Shown: piece by piece, positions 45,839 through 57,696 of the stretch
Layout of the letters: every line of letters begins with the position of its first letter
Numbering within the stretch: position 1 is the first letter of the stretch
Source: Verpa conica
Lineage: Eukaryota > Ascomycota > Pezizomycetes > Pezizales > Morchellaceae
NCBI GenBank assembly: GCA_033030425.1
Contig: JAUFSD010000022.1
Span: 496,001-560,000 of the forward strand
Reading direction: 5' to 3'
Length of the DNA: 64,000 nucleotides
Notes under the pieces: model-generated
Told to the model about the DNA's origin: nothing
The model's input: the letters and a program-made list of their open reading frames with translations, nothing else
Databases searched by the model: none
Position numbers and translations under genes: made by a program

Positions 45839-48363
45839 GTATCATAATCACATCACATCACATATGACTATCAGAGTAGAAGGTAGTGCGCGCCGCACAT
45901 GAGACAATCGATAGACTGGATAAAGCCCTGCGATGATTTATGAAGAAGCCTTCCCACCTGGTTACACTACTTTCCCCAGCTGGAACTTTGCAAGTCACAA
46001 ATGCGGAGTCCTAGAGCACCCTGCCGTACCAAGCTAGATCAGCAGAGTGTGTACGACAGACGTCACGCAGTGTTACCCCCAATTGTGCTGAATCAGGGGT
46101 AGTTAGGTCTGGTTATTCTTGACTTTCCTTTGTTTTACTACTTATTATTGGGTGGTAATCTTGTGGCGTGCGCCTAGACTCCCCCCCTTATTTTCTAGTG
46201 TCGTCTTATACGAGTGATCATTTGTGACGATGTTTGCTTTGGGGAGTTTTTTTTTTAGTATCTAAGCGAGTGCGACCGCGGCCGGTAGATATCGACAAAT
46301 TTTAACCTGTAGTTTTGGTTTTGGGCGAGCTATTCTTGTAGAAATAATTGGTGCTGCCAGGTTATATAGAGTAGTTTTTCATAATTATCTAAGGACACTA
46401 TATTCAGGGCGCTTGAAATAATGCGTGTTTATCGTGAAACGGCATTCTACTCGATTGAACCTACCGACTTAAGCTGAATGTTCTGGATTCTATGTATTTG
46501 TCCTATAATGAAGCTATAAACTGCTTGCTCTAGCCCGCTATAGACTATAGTGAGGCAAGACTTAAAGATAGGACAGCAAGTACCAGCTTGGACTGCGGTA
46601 GGGGCACATTGGAGATTAGGGAGAACCACCTTAGAGATAGCCATGCCATATACGTGTTATATTTACACGCTAGAGCAGAAAAGATCTCTCTATTTCTTCC
46701 ACCGGAGCTTAAATTCTCGCTCCCTAACGTCTATAAGCTATTCGTGCGAGAGTTTTTATTTGAGTTAAATAAACAAAACAATCCAAGCTTGAAAAGTTTA
46801 GGTAGAGCAGTTTCTCTAATTAGAAAAAAGACAGGACCCACTTGTTGTAGGCCCGGATACCAACAGTAATGGACGTTGGCTATGGTTTGGTGATCTCTCA
46901 GAAAAAGAGATTCGGAGGAGCGTGGGCCGAGATTTACAGATCGCACTCAACTCGGTAGTCAATTGCACACTATTCTTCTGCTTTCTGGGAGCTCTGGAAG
47001 GGCAGAAGACGGGGGATATTCCGTGTGACTGTGATCGATGTAGCATGATATGTCCCATCACCCTCTCCACATTAGATCCTCCCCATCGTAGGAACACAGG
47101 CTTACTGCCGACCTCTATAATGGCCGTGAGGGGTCCCCTATTAAGCGCTAGTGACTTGGTACTAGCGTAGTTACACTATAGCAAAAGGTACTCAAGGACT
47201 CAAAGCTTACGGAACACATTTAACTCAGTGTGATCAATGAGTTAAGCTAGCTCAAGTTTGTGAGGAGGCATCTGGGCTCCATGGGGGGGGGGGGTGGGAA
47301 CTGTTTTTTCACAGCTTGAGTTATAGACTGGCCAGGTTCATGGGTTAAAAATAAAATACAATAACAAGAGTTAGCCCAAGCTTATATACATATATATATT
47401 GTATATTTTGAAGGTGTGTATTGAGAGAGCTAATGATCCTCGCTCTATGGAAGTTATATTTGAGATAACAGGTATGGCTCTCGAGTCGGAGAAAGTCATC
47501 AGATTCTAGATTAGACATAGCTGTAGCCTCTCGATCGAGTTTACTAGACAAAGCCTTTCGTATTACTATCTGGATCGAGTAGTCTTTGTGTGTTACATCC
47601 TTCAGCATATACAAATATAGCTTTTTCGGTTGTCTCTATGATTAATTAAACTATACCTCGAAATCCTCTAGTAATTAACGTATATGAACTTATCATACAC
47701 ACTACTCATAATTACTACCAATGGTCTAGTTCGATTTATTGGTTGCTTTGTTTTAATTAGCTAGTGAGTAAGTGGAAGAAATAGTGGAAGAAATAGTGAT
47801 AGAGACTAATTGCTAAAGGGGAATGAAGCCACCCCGTTAGCTACAGTACCAAAAAGAGGGGTGGAATTAGTACGGCGCTTCTGCTAATACGCTAGCGATA
47901 TGGAGAAATATGTATTGGTACAGTAATCTACCTCAAATACTGATTTAATTCGGTATTTGCAACTAAGTTCACCCTGTTTTTTCATACTATAGGTCAGAAA
48001 CACGAAGGAATAAAGCATTTTTGAATTATAAATCAAAATACATCCTCAGGGCGAATACACAGGCTCTGTCAGTTAATTAGCTGTCGCCTTTGCCTGTTAA
48101 AAATTAGCTCAGTATTAAACTTCCGACCGAAGAATCTAGGGTCAACTCAGTGGTAGCTCCTTACTCTATTTACTTTACACTTGACTCTACTCAAGTTTTA
48201 AACCCTAGTATTGGGAGTACTATGACTTTGAGAAAACAAAAATTCAATAAGAGGGCCAGAGACTAAGCTAAGTTCTCATGGGTCTGAAGCGCGGGTGATG
48301 ATTTTGCATCGTGTGAGTACTGAAGGAAGTGTATTTTAGGACTAAGAAGCCACTTTCTTGACA

Positions 48364-48822
48364 ACCCCCGCAACAGGTAGTTTTTTAGATCCGAAGGGAT
48401 TTTGATGTATATGTTCTAGCCTGTTGGGGGAACATGCCTATCGGGGAGACGTCCCCTCAATGGGCGGTCTGGTAGGTGCCCTACCCGTTGGGGAGACACG
48501 CACGGGCAAGCCAACAAATTATATAAAGTATAGCTCAATTAATACAGGTACACTTAAAAGAATAGGAATAATAGCTACAAATATGAATCTATCTTGAATT
48601 ATATTTTGAGATTTTTTAAATTTTATAATATGCTTTATTATATTTGTAGCTACATAGAAGGTTGGAGGCTTTTTTCTGGGTGTTTTTTTGTAGCCAGGGT
48701 TTTTTGTATGTTGTTGCCCATAAGGGGACGTAGGCTGGCCCATATAGAGGGCATCCCTCCAACAGGGCCAGAAAATATATATCTTGTAGAAAGGTCTATT
48801 TGGCTTGTACTTGTGGGGTACC
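48364..48822. repeat. Long degenerate inverted repeat (foldback element)
   Basis: Left-arm segments CCTGTTGGGGGAACATGCC and ACGTCCCCTCAATGGGC recur inverted as CCTGTTGGAGGGATGCCC and ACGTCCCCTTATGGGC in the right arm (about 48706-48775). Similarity extends outward to roughly 48364 and 48822. Inner 13-base arms TAGCTACAAATAT lie at 48572-48584 and, inverted, 48640-48652. The whole could fold into one long stem. No coding region or clear target duplication is seen. Confidence 0.65.
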
Positions 48823-49342
48823 GGCTTGGTATTCATACTATGTAGCTACCTATGAACATAGCACTCAAAGGACTTCGCTCTTCCTATCCTTTCCCATTAA
48901 AATATACTCTAGGCAGCCCCTAAAGATTATATGAGGGAACTATCTGATGTAGCCTTAGGGAAGTGCTTTCTGTTCGTGCCATTGCCTTTATTTTCTGTTT
49001 TTGTTTTGTTTTTACCTGAGAGAGCCAGGAATAGATGCTTCCCTCCCCCTATTTTTCCTTGGAGGGGGGTGATATTTTATTATCGCTGCCGTACCAGTTC
49101 TTTATAATAAAGGAAAGTTTAGTTGGTTTTGTGACTTTCTTGCACTACCAATGGGTCTTAGAAATTAATCCTCTATAAATCTCAATGAGCGATAAAAATA
49201 TTGATTGTAAATTTCACGCTAAGGTAGAAGATCAGTAAGAGATTCAACTATTTAGATCATACCATACATAGTCCCACCAAATAAATATAAAAAATGATAT
49301 TAAGAAAAAAGAACTTCTGGTAATACCGCCATAACACTTTAT

Positions 49343-52300
49343 TTACAGTTTTGGCCCGTCATCCAAGAGCTCTGCTGCAGCCGCAAGGATTGCTGGCTTC
49401 CCAGTCTCCACAACAGTAACCTGAAAAATAACCTTACCGCCCTCCTTCCACATCTCTGTCTTCAATGTCTGGCCTGGAAGAACGACACCTGCGAACCTAA
49501 CCTTCAAATTCTTGAAAGCTCCAAAGGTTTGGTAGATATGTTTGCCGGAAATACCTAAGAAACAGAGACCGTGTAGAATGGGAGTCTTGAAGCCTCCGAC
49601 CTTCGAAAACTCAGGGTCGATATGTAGAGGATTTCTGTCGCCATTTAATCTGTAGAGCGCAGCCTGATCCTCGTTTGTCTTCTCTTCTACAACAAAGTCT
49701 GGCTTCCTGGCAGGAGGTTTATTTGTAGCTGTTGCGGCACCACGGTCGGTAACCTTGCTTGAACCTCCAAAGCCACCCGAACCCCGGATAAAGGTGGTAC
49801 TCTCATTAACAAAGACGAGATCACCCTTCAAGTCCTTAGTCTCGGTCCTAGTGACAACAACAGCAGCAGCGCCCTTGTCAACAACTTCGACAAGAGACGG
49901 ATATGATGTCAATGTGCCTGAAGTCGGAATTGGGAACTTCTTGATCTCGAGGAATTGTTCACCGTGGAGGAGCATCATAGGATTGAAGTTAGGGACGATA
50001 TCGTCGAGGCTAAAGGGTACCTCAGATGAGAAGTATGGAACAACACCTATAGGGTGTTAGCACTATAATCTATTTTCGGTACCAGATAACATACCAAAGG
50101 TAGGCAGAGCCTCAAAATTTTCATTTCCTTCATAGGTCCACTTCAGGTCCGTCCTTTTTGCGCCGAGACTGAGATTGTAAAGAATGACCTCTTTGTCATC
50201 GTATTGATACTTCGTTCCTATGGCTTGTGCCTTTTTGGCCTTCTCTATGTTCTCGAGAACCTCCTTATTTATACCACCCTTCTTTTGCTTTCCACCAGAT
50301 TTAAGGTTCTGTAGATTCTCCATAACCTTCTTGAGGCCGTCCTGAGGGTTCTCCGGGTTGTCGGAGCGCCCATCATTGAATGTCGTAATGCTCTCCCAAG
50401 CCGCGCGAACCGCTTCAGGGGTAAGAGGTACATCGATAGGAAATCCATACCCACCTGAGCGCTGCCAGCGGGTTCTCCCAACCCACCCAGAACCTACCTC
50501 ATAGAGTCCACCAGTGCCTGGTGCAGGGACCTTATCGGAAGACAAAAAGACAACAAGTGGAGCAACATATTCCGGCTTAAAGGCTTGAACCATCTCCTCT
50601 GGCATGATGGTCCTCGTCATGGCTGTTCCAGCGTTCGGGGCAATGGTATTGACGAGAATATTATACTTGACACCTTCTCTTGCCAATGCTCTAGAAAAGC
50701 CAAGGATAGCCAATTTGGCAGTGGCGTAGTTCGCTTGCCCGAAGTTTCCGTAAATACCACTGGTGGAGGTGGTGTTGACAATACGTCCATACTTTTGCTT
50801 CAAGAAAATGGGCCATGCAGCCTTAGTGACTGCGTAGGTTCCATTAAGATGGACTGCCATAACTTGGTCCCATTGCTCGTCTGTCATCGCAGCAAACGAC
50901 TTGTCACGCAAAATACCAGCGTTGTTGATAATTACGTGGACTGTCCCGAAGGCCTTCACGCAGGTATCGATGACAGCTGCACCATCCTCAACGGAGTGCT
51001 TGTCACCAACAGCCTTGCCACCAGCTTTGCGGATTTCTGCAACAGTAGTATCGGGGTTCATAACATCGTTAACAACAATCGATGCGCCGAGCTTGGAGAA
51101 GAGGAGCGCGTATGCACGGCCAAGACTAAAGAATTGTTAGATTACAAAAGTATAATTGAATAAAGCTAGCGTCACTTACCCTGCACCGGCTCCTGTAACC
51201 AGGACAACTTTATTCTTAAAGCTGATCTCCTCACCTTGCTCGTTACTTGACATCTGACCTGCTGCTTCGAGAAGTCCCATGAAATCCGCAGGTCCAGTAG
51301 GATGATCTGGCTCCGTGAAATCGTTAACAGCAGCCCACTTCTTCGAAAGGGCACTCGGTGTCAGAGAAGCATCGGTCTTCAACAGAGCACCCTTAGACCT
51401 CTCCCATCGCAGTTTAGCGACATGTCCAGCGCCAACTTCATAGATTCCACCCGACTCCTCAACATTTGAATCATGAACGAGTACAGCAACAAGAGGCACA
51501 ACCCAGTCCGGCTTGAGGTTGTTTAATACCTCGGGCGGCATAACGGTCTCTGTCATCCTAGATGCAGCAATAGGTGCAATTGCATTGACCATGATATTAT
51601 ATTTCGCCCCCTCCTTGGCAAGGACCTCTGAGAACGCAACCATACCGAGTTTGGCGGCTAGTGGGGTAGTTCCGTTAATATCCTATTCTTAAATATTCAT
51701 AGTTTAGGAGGTGGTTTTCGGTGAATCTTACCTGAGTAGTTTGTTTGACCAAAGCTTCCAAATAGACCTGCTGCTGAAGCGGTATTGATAATTCTACCAT
51801 ACTTTTGTTTCCTAAAGATCGGCCACGCAGCTTTGGCACACTTTCAAGAAGTTAGTCTCGCTACTATTAGCTGCGAGTAGAAATTTTATTTATTTACCTT
51901 ATAGGAGCCCTTAACATGAACTTTTTGGATTAAGTCCCAGTCAGCGTCCTTCATATTCCTGAAGGCGATATCCCTCAGAATGCCAGCATTGTTGATCAGA
52001 ATGTGAACAGTTCCGAAGGCCTTCACAGCAGTTTCGATAATCCTTTCTCCATTCTCTACAGAGTCGTAGTTTGCTACAGCCTTACCGCCAGCCTTCTTAA
52101 TCTCATCGACTACTACATCTGCTGCCTGAATTTTTCCGAATGTTAGGCTATAATCCGAGGCTGACAAAATTAGGTAAGTGAGACACACAGACCTTTGTAG
52201 AGTTTCCTTCGCCCTTAAAAGAGCCACCTAGATCGTTTACTACTACACTCGCGCCACGAGAAGCAAAGAAGAGAGCGTACGCCTTCCCGAGCCCACCTCC

Positions 52301-52363
52301 AGCTCCAGTGACTACAACGACTTTGCCGTCGTACCGGAGGTCGCCTGTGGATGTGGTGTTCAT
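49343..52363 (-). CDS. fox2: Peroxisomal multifunctional beta-oxidation protein (3-hydroxyacyl-CoA dehydrogenase / enoyl-CoA hydratase 2)
   Basis: Catalyses hydration of trans-2-enoyl-CoA and oxidation of the (3R)-hydroxyacyl-CoA in peroxisomal fatty-acid breakdown. Six exons: 52193-52363, 51898-52125, 51732-51840, 51180-51657, 50095-51125, 49343-50046, giving 906 residues, the usual fungal size. Two short-chain dehydrogenase domains come first. The first has [23 protein letters not shown] and TNYSAAK; the second has [21 protein letters not shown] and ANYATAK. The hydratase-2 hot-dog domain carries the signature [16 protein letters not shown]. There is no SCP2 domain, as is normal in fungi. 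The C-terminus is PKL, a non-canonical form of the peroxisomal PTS1 signal (SKL-like). It is divergent from the kinase gene at 52840. Function is secure. Confidence 0.96.
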
Positions 52364-52839
52364 TACGTAGTCTGTGTTGAACTAAGGGAAGGAAGCGACG
52401 GTTTAAAGGGGGATATAATAGAACGGAATATAAACTGTGGTCACTAGAGATGATGATGAGAAGAGGAGAGGAGAGGAGAAGGTGGTGGAGAAGAGAAGAG
52501 TTCAAAAAGGGCACGGTAAGAATCGCACGTGAAGATGGTCTGGGGAGGTTAGGGTTTTATTTAAGCTGGAGCTCGGGTATCCTGGGGAAGCTGGTGAAGA
52601 CTGTGGGGAGTGCTTCATAGCATAGTATGAAAGCCTCGGCTGTTGCTAGGCACAAGTGTACCTAGGTACGTCACTACAAATGTTTCGGCCGTCACGGGTG
52701 AAATAATCTGGGGCATAGCGGCTAGTTCCGGGATATATATCTCGTCACATGTAAACCCCACACTTCCCCCGCTTATGGAACATCGTGATCATGAAACTCG
52801 AAGCTGTCAGAGCCTCACCAACCCCCACAAGCCCTCAAC
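52364..52839. promoter_or_regulatory. Shared divergent promoter of FOX2 and the glycerate-kinase-like gene
   Basis: 476 bases separate the two ATGs. A CCTCGG hexamer lies at 52634-52639, the core recognised by the Aspergillus fatty-acid regulators FarA and FarB. FOX2 is a typical target of such factors. One hexamer in this length has a sizeable chance of occurring at random. The first 150 bases upstream of FOX2 are GA-rich on the plus strand. Confidence 0.4.
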
Positions 52840-53997
52840 ATGACACAAGTAATCAAAGACAAAACTCCTCTTCTTACCTCCTTTCTTCTACCTTTGCTCT
52901 CAGATCACGTCTCCCGTAACCCGACTGCCAGTTCCCCCCCATTCTTCCTCGGCGTGTCTGGCCCCCAAGGTTCCGGGAAGACTTCACTCGTCACCATCCT
53001 CGCCGCTAACCTTAGGGCCCTTCCTCATAATCTCAATGTCGTTGTATTCTCAATTGACGACATCTATCTTACACATGCTGATCAATCTGCTCTAAGCGAA
53101 CTCTATCCAAAAAATACACTAATTCAGCATCGTGGCGAGCCTGGTACTCATGATATAAAACTGGGGATAGATGTCTTCCGGTCGCTGAGGGAACAAAAGG
53201 AAACAAAAATTCCTGTTTATGATAAGTCTAAGTTCAATGGGCAGGGTGACAGGGTTGATAAGGTTGATTGGGGAATGGTGAATGGACCTTATGATATAGT
53301 GATATTTGAGGGTTGGTGTGTAGGCTTTCGGCCACTATCCGATGAGGCCTTAAAAGAGAAGTGGCAGGAAAGTAGGCAAACACAGAATGGGACAATAGGC
53401 AGACATGAATTGGAAAATTTACAATTTATCAATACAAAGCTGGGGGACTATGATCTGTTGACAAAGTAATGCTCCCTCTGAAACTCTTATTTTGCTTTTC
53501 TCTACTCCTATAGACCCTGTTATACCCGAGAATTCTACGGAGCTGGCCGAGTCTCAGTTTGGGGGCAGGCTAAGCTGAGTATGTGACTTTATTAATGAAA
53601 AAACAAAGTTCACTCGACGCGTTGATCCATATGTAAGCCCCTGCTTTTACCGCTCTCGCTACCGCTATCCGTAACAGTATTCTAAAAAAAAAAAAATCAG
53701 TGATGCCGAGAACATCTCCTACGTTTACGATTGGCGTATTCAGCAGGAGCACGGACTGATCGTCTCTCGTGGTTCCGGGATGACCGATGATCAAGTTACC
53801 GACTTCGTGGATGGCTGTACGAGATTTCTCTTGCCGTTTTACCTTACTAGGCATGATTATTGACCGCTTCTGTAGATATGCCGGCCTATGAGCTTTATGC
53901 GGACACCTTACGGCGAGGGGCGTTGAAGGGAAAAGGCAGACAATTGAGGGTAGTTGTTGGGAAGGATAGGAACACCATTAAAGTTGTGAATCTCTGA
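52840..53997 (+). CDS. P-loop kinase, glycerate 3-kinase/Tda10-like
   Basis: ATP-dependent kinase related to yeast Tda10 and plant D-glycerate 3-kinase. Four exons: 52840-53465, 53609-53632 (24 bases), 53701-53816, 53876-53997, giving 295 residues, typical of Tda10. The Walker A loop is GPQGSGKTS near residue 45, followed by VVFSIDDIYLTH, GEPGTHD, IPVYDKSKFNGQGDR and IVIFEGWCVGF. The small exons supply SLDALIHI, then DAENISYVYDWRIQQEH and GMTDDQVTDFVDGY, and the last exon YMPAYELYADTLRRG and VVVGKDRN. The junctions restore the order known in the family. The true substrate is not proven in fungi. It may share its promoter with FOX2. Confidence 0.88.
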
Positions 53998-56288
53998 GGG
54001 AGAAACGAGTGACGCCCTAAATCTATATGTTAAATCTCTTGAATATCCAGAATCGGAGACAAAAGATGTAACTAGCGTATTCTGTGTTTATATGTTGAGC
54101 GGTTGAACCTCGATATATAGATTCTTAGATAAGAACAAAGGGCTTGTAGGATGTTCTTGGTAGAATAAATGAGTTGTATAGAATTCCAGAGAAAATAATA
54201 CTGCATGAAGCTTTTTATCTAGAATCACCAACTATCACTCCCGCTCGAAAACTAACATTCAGAAGCTGCCGGGGGAGTTGAAAGTGAGTGACCTATTGAA
54301 GAACAGAAAAAAATTACAGGAAACTGCTTTGCCTGAGAGGGTGAGCTAGGATATTACTTTTTTAATGTAAAGGTAAATTTTCTCACCACGAGAATTTATT
54401 TCTTCAAGCCCCGAGCGTGCTATCGGTTTCCGACTCACGGGTGTACTATCTGCGCTGCTCTGTCGAATAAAGAAGCCCTAAACGGGACACAGATAAGTGC
54501 CGCGTGGCTGTCGTGGCAACACGCATCAATTCGTATGTAGGGCGGAACTAAAGAGAAAAAAAATACCAACAGGAGTCATGGAAATTACCCTAACCCTGAT
54601 ATATCGGCATGAAGAACCGCCGATGCTCAAATTGCCCGGACTCTGACTTTCGAAAGTTTAAGATACGGTTGGGACACAAGCACTTCAACCGTCTTACTGC
54701 ATTGCCAGTCAGTTCGAAAGGGAAATCCTGCAGCTGATTGTTTTTGAAAGAGCCTGGACGTTTTCAAAATCGCTGCTCTCGGGATCGAATATTCGAGGCA
54801 CATGATACATACTAGGAAGAAATTCAGTTTCTCTACCAGAATTTGAATTACTGAAATTCAGCCGGCGCCGTATGCGTATTGTCCATAGAAATCCACAACC
54901 GCACTATTTCCATGCAGGCCTTCCAAAAACATCAAACACCGCAATGTAGTTAGAATGTCCCACAAGGAGAAACAATTTCATCATGAGGGTGATATAGTTT
55001 TCGTTACCAAGCTGTCAAAACGACGGGTTCGGGCCGGAAAGGTCTTACCAAGTGTCGAATTCCTGGTTGTACATACGGTGTTGAGAAGATGCGCTATCCC
55101 GCACTGCTTATGACCAACAAAAACGGCTGTCACCCACCTAGAGTAAAAAGCCAGGACAATAGATACCGGTGTCTCGATTTGATACGTAGGCAGGGTAACC
55201 CATGAGCTGTTGTATTTGGTTTTGTCCCCGCTACCATCTAAAGCTGCATGTAGTCAAGCATGCATGCTATGCCGGGCTTTTGAACGGAGAAATTATTGTT
55301 TCTATATTTCACTGATGTTTCTTAGTAGGAAAACCCCTATTTAAGTCTTCCTTCCTCCCCTCGCGTTGGCTGTGTGCTGTCAGCCAAGTGACTCGAATAC
55401 AAGGCCCCAGGAATTATCGTTTCCATTTCCGTTTCCATCCCCCCTCCTACTATCTGTCTAGAGGCCAACAGTTACATATCTAGAGTTCTTCCCGCTGTGC
55501 CGCCGTGTCTTAAATTGGTTGGTATCTCATCGTCCGTGGAGGTCTATTTGTGGGCGGCCCTCCTGCTGCTGCTGCTTGCTGTTGCTGCTTCTCTGAGGTT
55601 CGCTCGACGCCACTCTCTACTTTACCTATTCACGTTCCTTCCCTTTAAAGGTCCACTGCACGTTCTTGTTTTAGTGTGCTTCTGAGCCTGCCTCACGGCT
55701 AAGTGTAATGTGATAGGGCACTTGAGGGAGAGAGGGAGAATCATCTCGCTTCGGCAAATAACCAACCGGCTGTCGTTCAAATATTATATTCGGGGATTGT
55801 CGCTGCTTGAGTACTTTTTGTCAATTCTTCTGCGCAAGCGGTGCAGCCATAGCTGCTGGAGAGACTGAACTCTTTTCCATTTTATCCTTCTCCCCGCCAA
55901 CTTTGTGACACGCAAAACGGTCAACCCCCTGTAATTGTCCGTTCCGGCGTCCCCCACACTTTCAACATTTCATTTAATTCGCCTGCCGTTGCTGCTACTC
56001 TTCTGCACCAGAGCCTGGTTGGTGTAGCCACTGTCCTGGCCATCTCGTATTTTAATTCCAACCGTATACAACCCCATTTTTACATTTAAAAAGGCAGGCC
56101 AGGCTTCTCATTCTTATCAAAGTTGGACGTGTCCTTTTTTTCCTTCTTTCCTTTTCCCTTTCCCCTTTCCCCTTTACTTCTTTTCTTCACAATCCACGAG
56201 TCTGTATTTTGAATATTTTGACTATTTTGTTTTTCGCCGGTTCTTCCTGGACGTTCTTTTCGCAACTGAGCAAAGCTTTCCCGTCACG
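53998..56288. other. Intergenic region and pyrimidine-rich leader of the PAS gene
   Basis: No gene is supported. 55330-56280 is CT-rich and probably promoter and 5' leader of the PAS gene. Near 54109 the sequence GAACCTCGATATATAGA resembles a pogo-type transposon end, without a visible partner. Confidence 0.5.
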
Positions 56289-57696
56289 ATGGATATCACT
56301 TTTATCACTATGCATGACCTGTCGCCTGGTATGCGTAACCATTCTCACCTTATAGCTGGCGTCTCCCGTGAAACACTTTTGCTGACAGGGTGTCTCATAC
56401 GTAGATGCTAGGCTTCTTTTCGCCTCAGACTCGATCACCGACGTTCTTGGGTACAATCCGCAGGATATTGTGGGAAGGTCTTGCTTCGAGTACTTCCACC
56501 CGGATGAGATGCCATTCGCTCGCTCGGTTCATGGTCGAGGCGTAAATTTGGATAAAGCTGCCGTTTTATCATACTGCAAACTAAAAAGCATCACGGGCGA
56601 TTATGTCATTTGCGAATGTGTTTTTACTGTCGTATATTCAGTCATCGTAGCATCAACTAGCCTATACAGAAACAACAATAAAAGCCATGGTTTGTCTCCC
56701 TTTCGGGCTTCTATCAAGTAATTGAATTTAATAAATTATGTATTTTTTTTATTAGGCCGTGCAATCGCTGCTCCTGTCATCCGCCGGGTTTTCTCTTCAT
56801 CGCAACGGGATCCGAGGTATCATATGCTCACCCACCTATCTGCTAAATTCAGTTCTGCACCTGCAGGACATCACGAACCGCGAGCAGCTCTAATACTTAA
56901 TCGATTCACACGAACCTTAACTATTTTATACGCGACACACGCTCTAGGCGATATACTGAATTTCCCTCCTGACGAGGCGATAGGGAAGAGTTTCTACGAG
57001 TGTATCCAAGAAAACTGTCTTCAGGAAGCTGTAGATGCGCTCGAAAGGGCAAAGGAGAACGACTCGATTGCATACTTGAGATTTCGATGGAGAGATCCTA
57101 GACAGATACCGGTACTACGACGCCGAGGAGATGCTCCGCACAATGGAGCTAGGAGTAGGTCGGGTTTGGGATACCACCAAGTCGAGGGATCTCGTTCCAC
57201 AGACGTACAAAATTGGGTAGACAGGGAAAATTCAATGGTGGATGTAATGAATAGCATTGACGATGATGCGGACATGATGGGCGATGAGGAGGGGGACGAC
57301 GAGGGTCTGAGTAGAAACTCAACCTCCCAGTCCAGCATTTCACAGTCACCTGAGCCAGTTCTAGAGGTTGAAGCGGTTGTTTCATGCACTTCTGATGGGC
57401 TGGTTGTTGTTCTCCGGAAGGCTCGGCCCATCATCCCTGCGCCGCATCATCCGCCGCTGTACCACGGTGTTTTTGCGTCGCCATGGGCTCATGCTCCCCT
57501 TGTTCCACCAGCACAGCTCCCTCCTATCCCTGGAGGCCCCCCGGCGGGGGATTTCATGGACAGTATACGTCAGGTGGCGGTTTTCGCTTGGAGTCTGAGA
57601 AGTATCAATGAAAACCTGCTCCAATACGCGCAAAATTCTGGCCCTACAGAGTTAGAAGCCAGATATGTCGAAGGCGACTCGAATGACCTCCACTAG
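56289..57696 (+). CDS. PAS-domain protein related to the fungal white-collar PAS family (no GATA finger)
   Basis: Three exons: 56289-56328, 56405-56689, 56756-57696, giving 421 residues. The start MDITFITMHDLSP joins DARLLFASDSITDVLGYNPQ across intron 1. GRSCFEYFHPDEMPFARSVH and GDYVICECVFTVVYSVIVASTS complete a PAS fold. A second PAS-like part has AALILNRFTRTLTILYATHA, GKSFYECIQENCLQEAV and AYLRFRWRDPRQ. An acidic stretch (DDDADMMGDEEGDDEG) and a Pro-rich tail follow. No GATA zinc finger is present. The protein closely resembles single-gene ascomycete PAS proteins often labelled white-collar related. The flavin-binding LOV motif GRNCRFLQ is not seen, so light sensing is unlikely through that chemistry; the ligand is unknown. 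Confidence 0.87.

Larger units (their letters stand above)
44847..49342. other. Repeat-bearing intergenic region
   Basis: No gene is supported. T-rich 3' flank of the Zn2Cys6 gene to about 45300. It holds a perfect 16-base tandem duplication (45807-45838), a possible pogo-type end near 45583, and a long degenerate inverted repeat at 48364-48822. Overlapping frames at 46550-47170 look coding-like over about 100 codons each but show no known domain. Confidence 0.55.

Noticed and set aside
46550..47170. Possible gene in the gap before FOX2
   Set aside because: Short overlapping frames on both strands, none with known motifs or good splice partners; possibly an old repeat.
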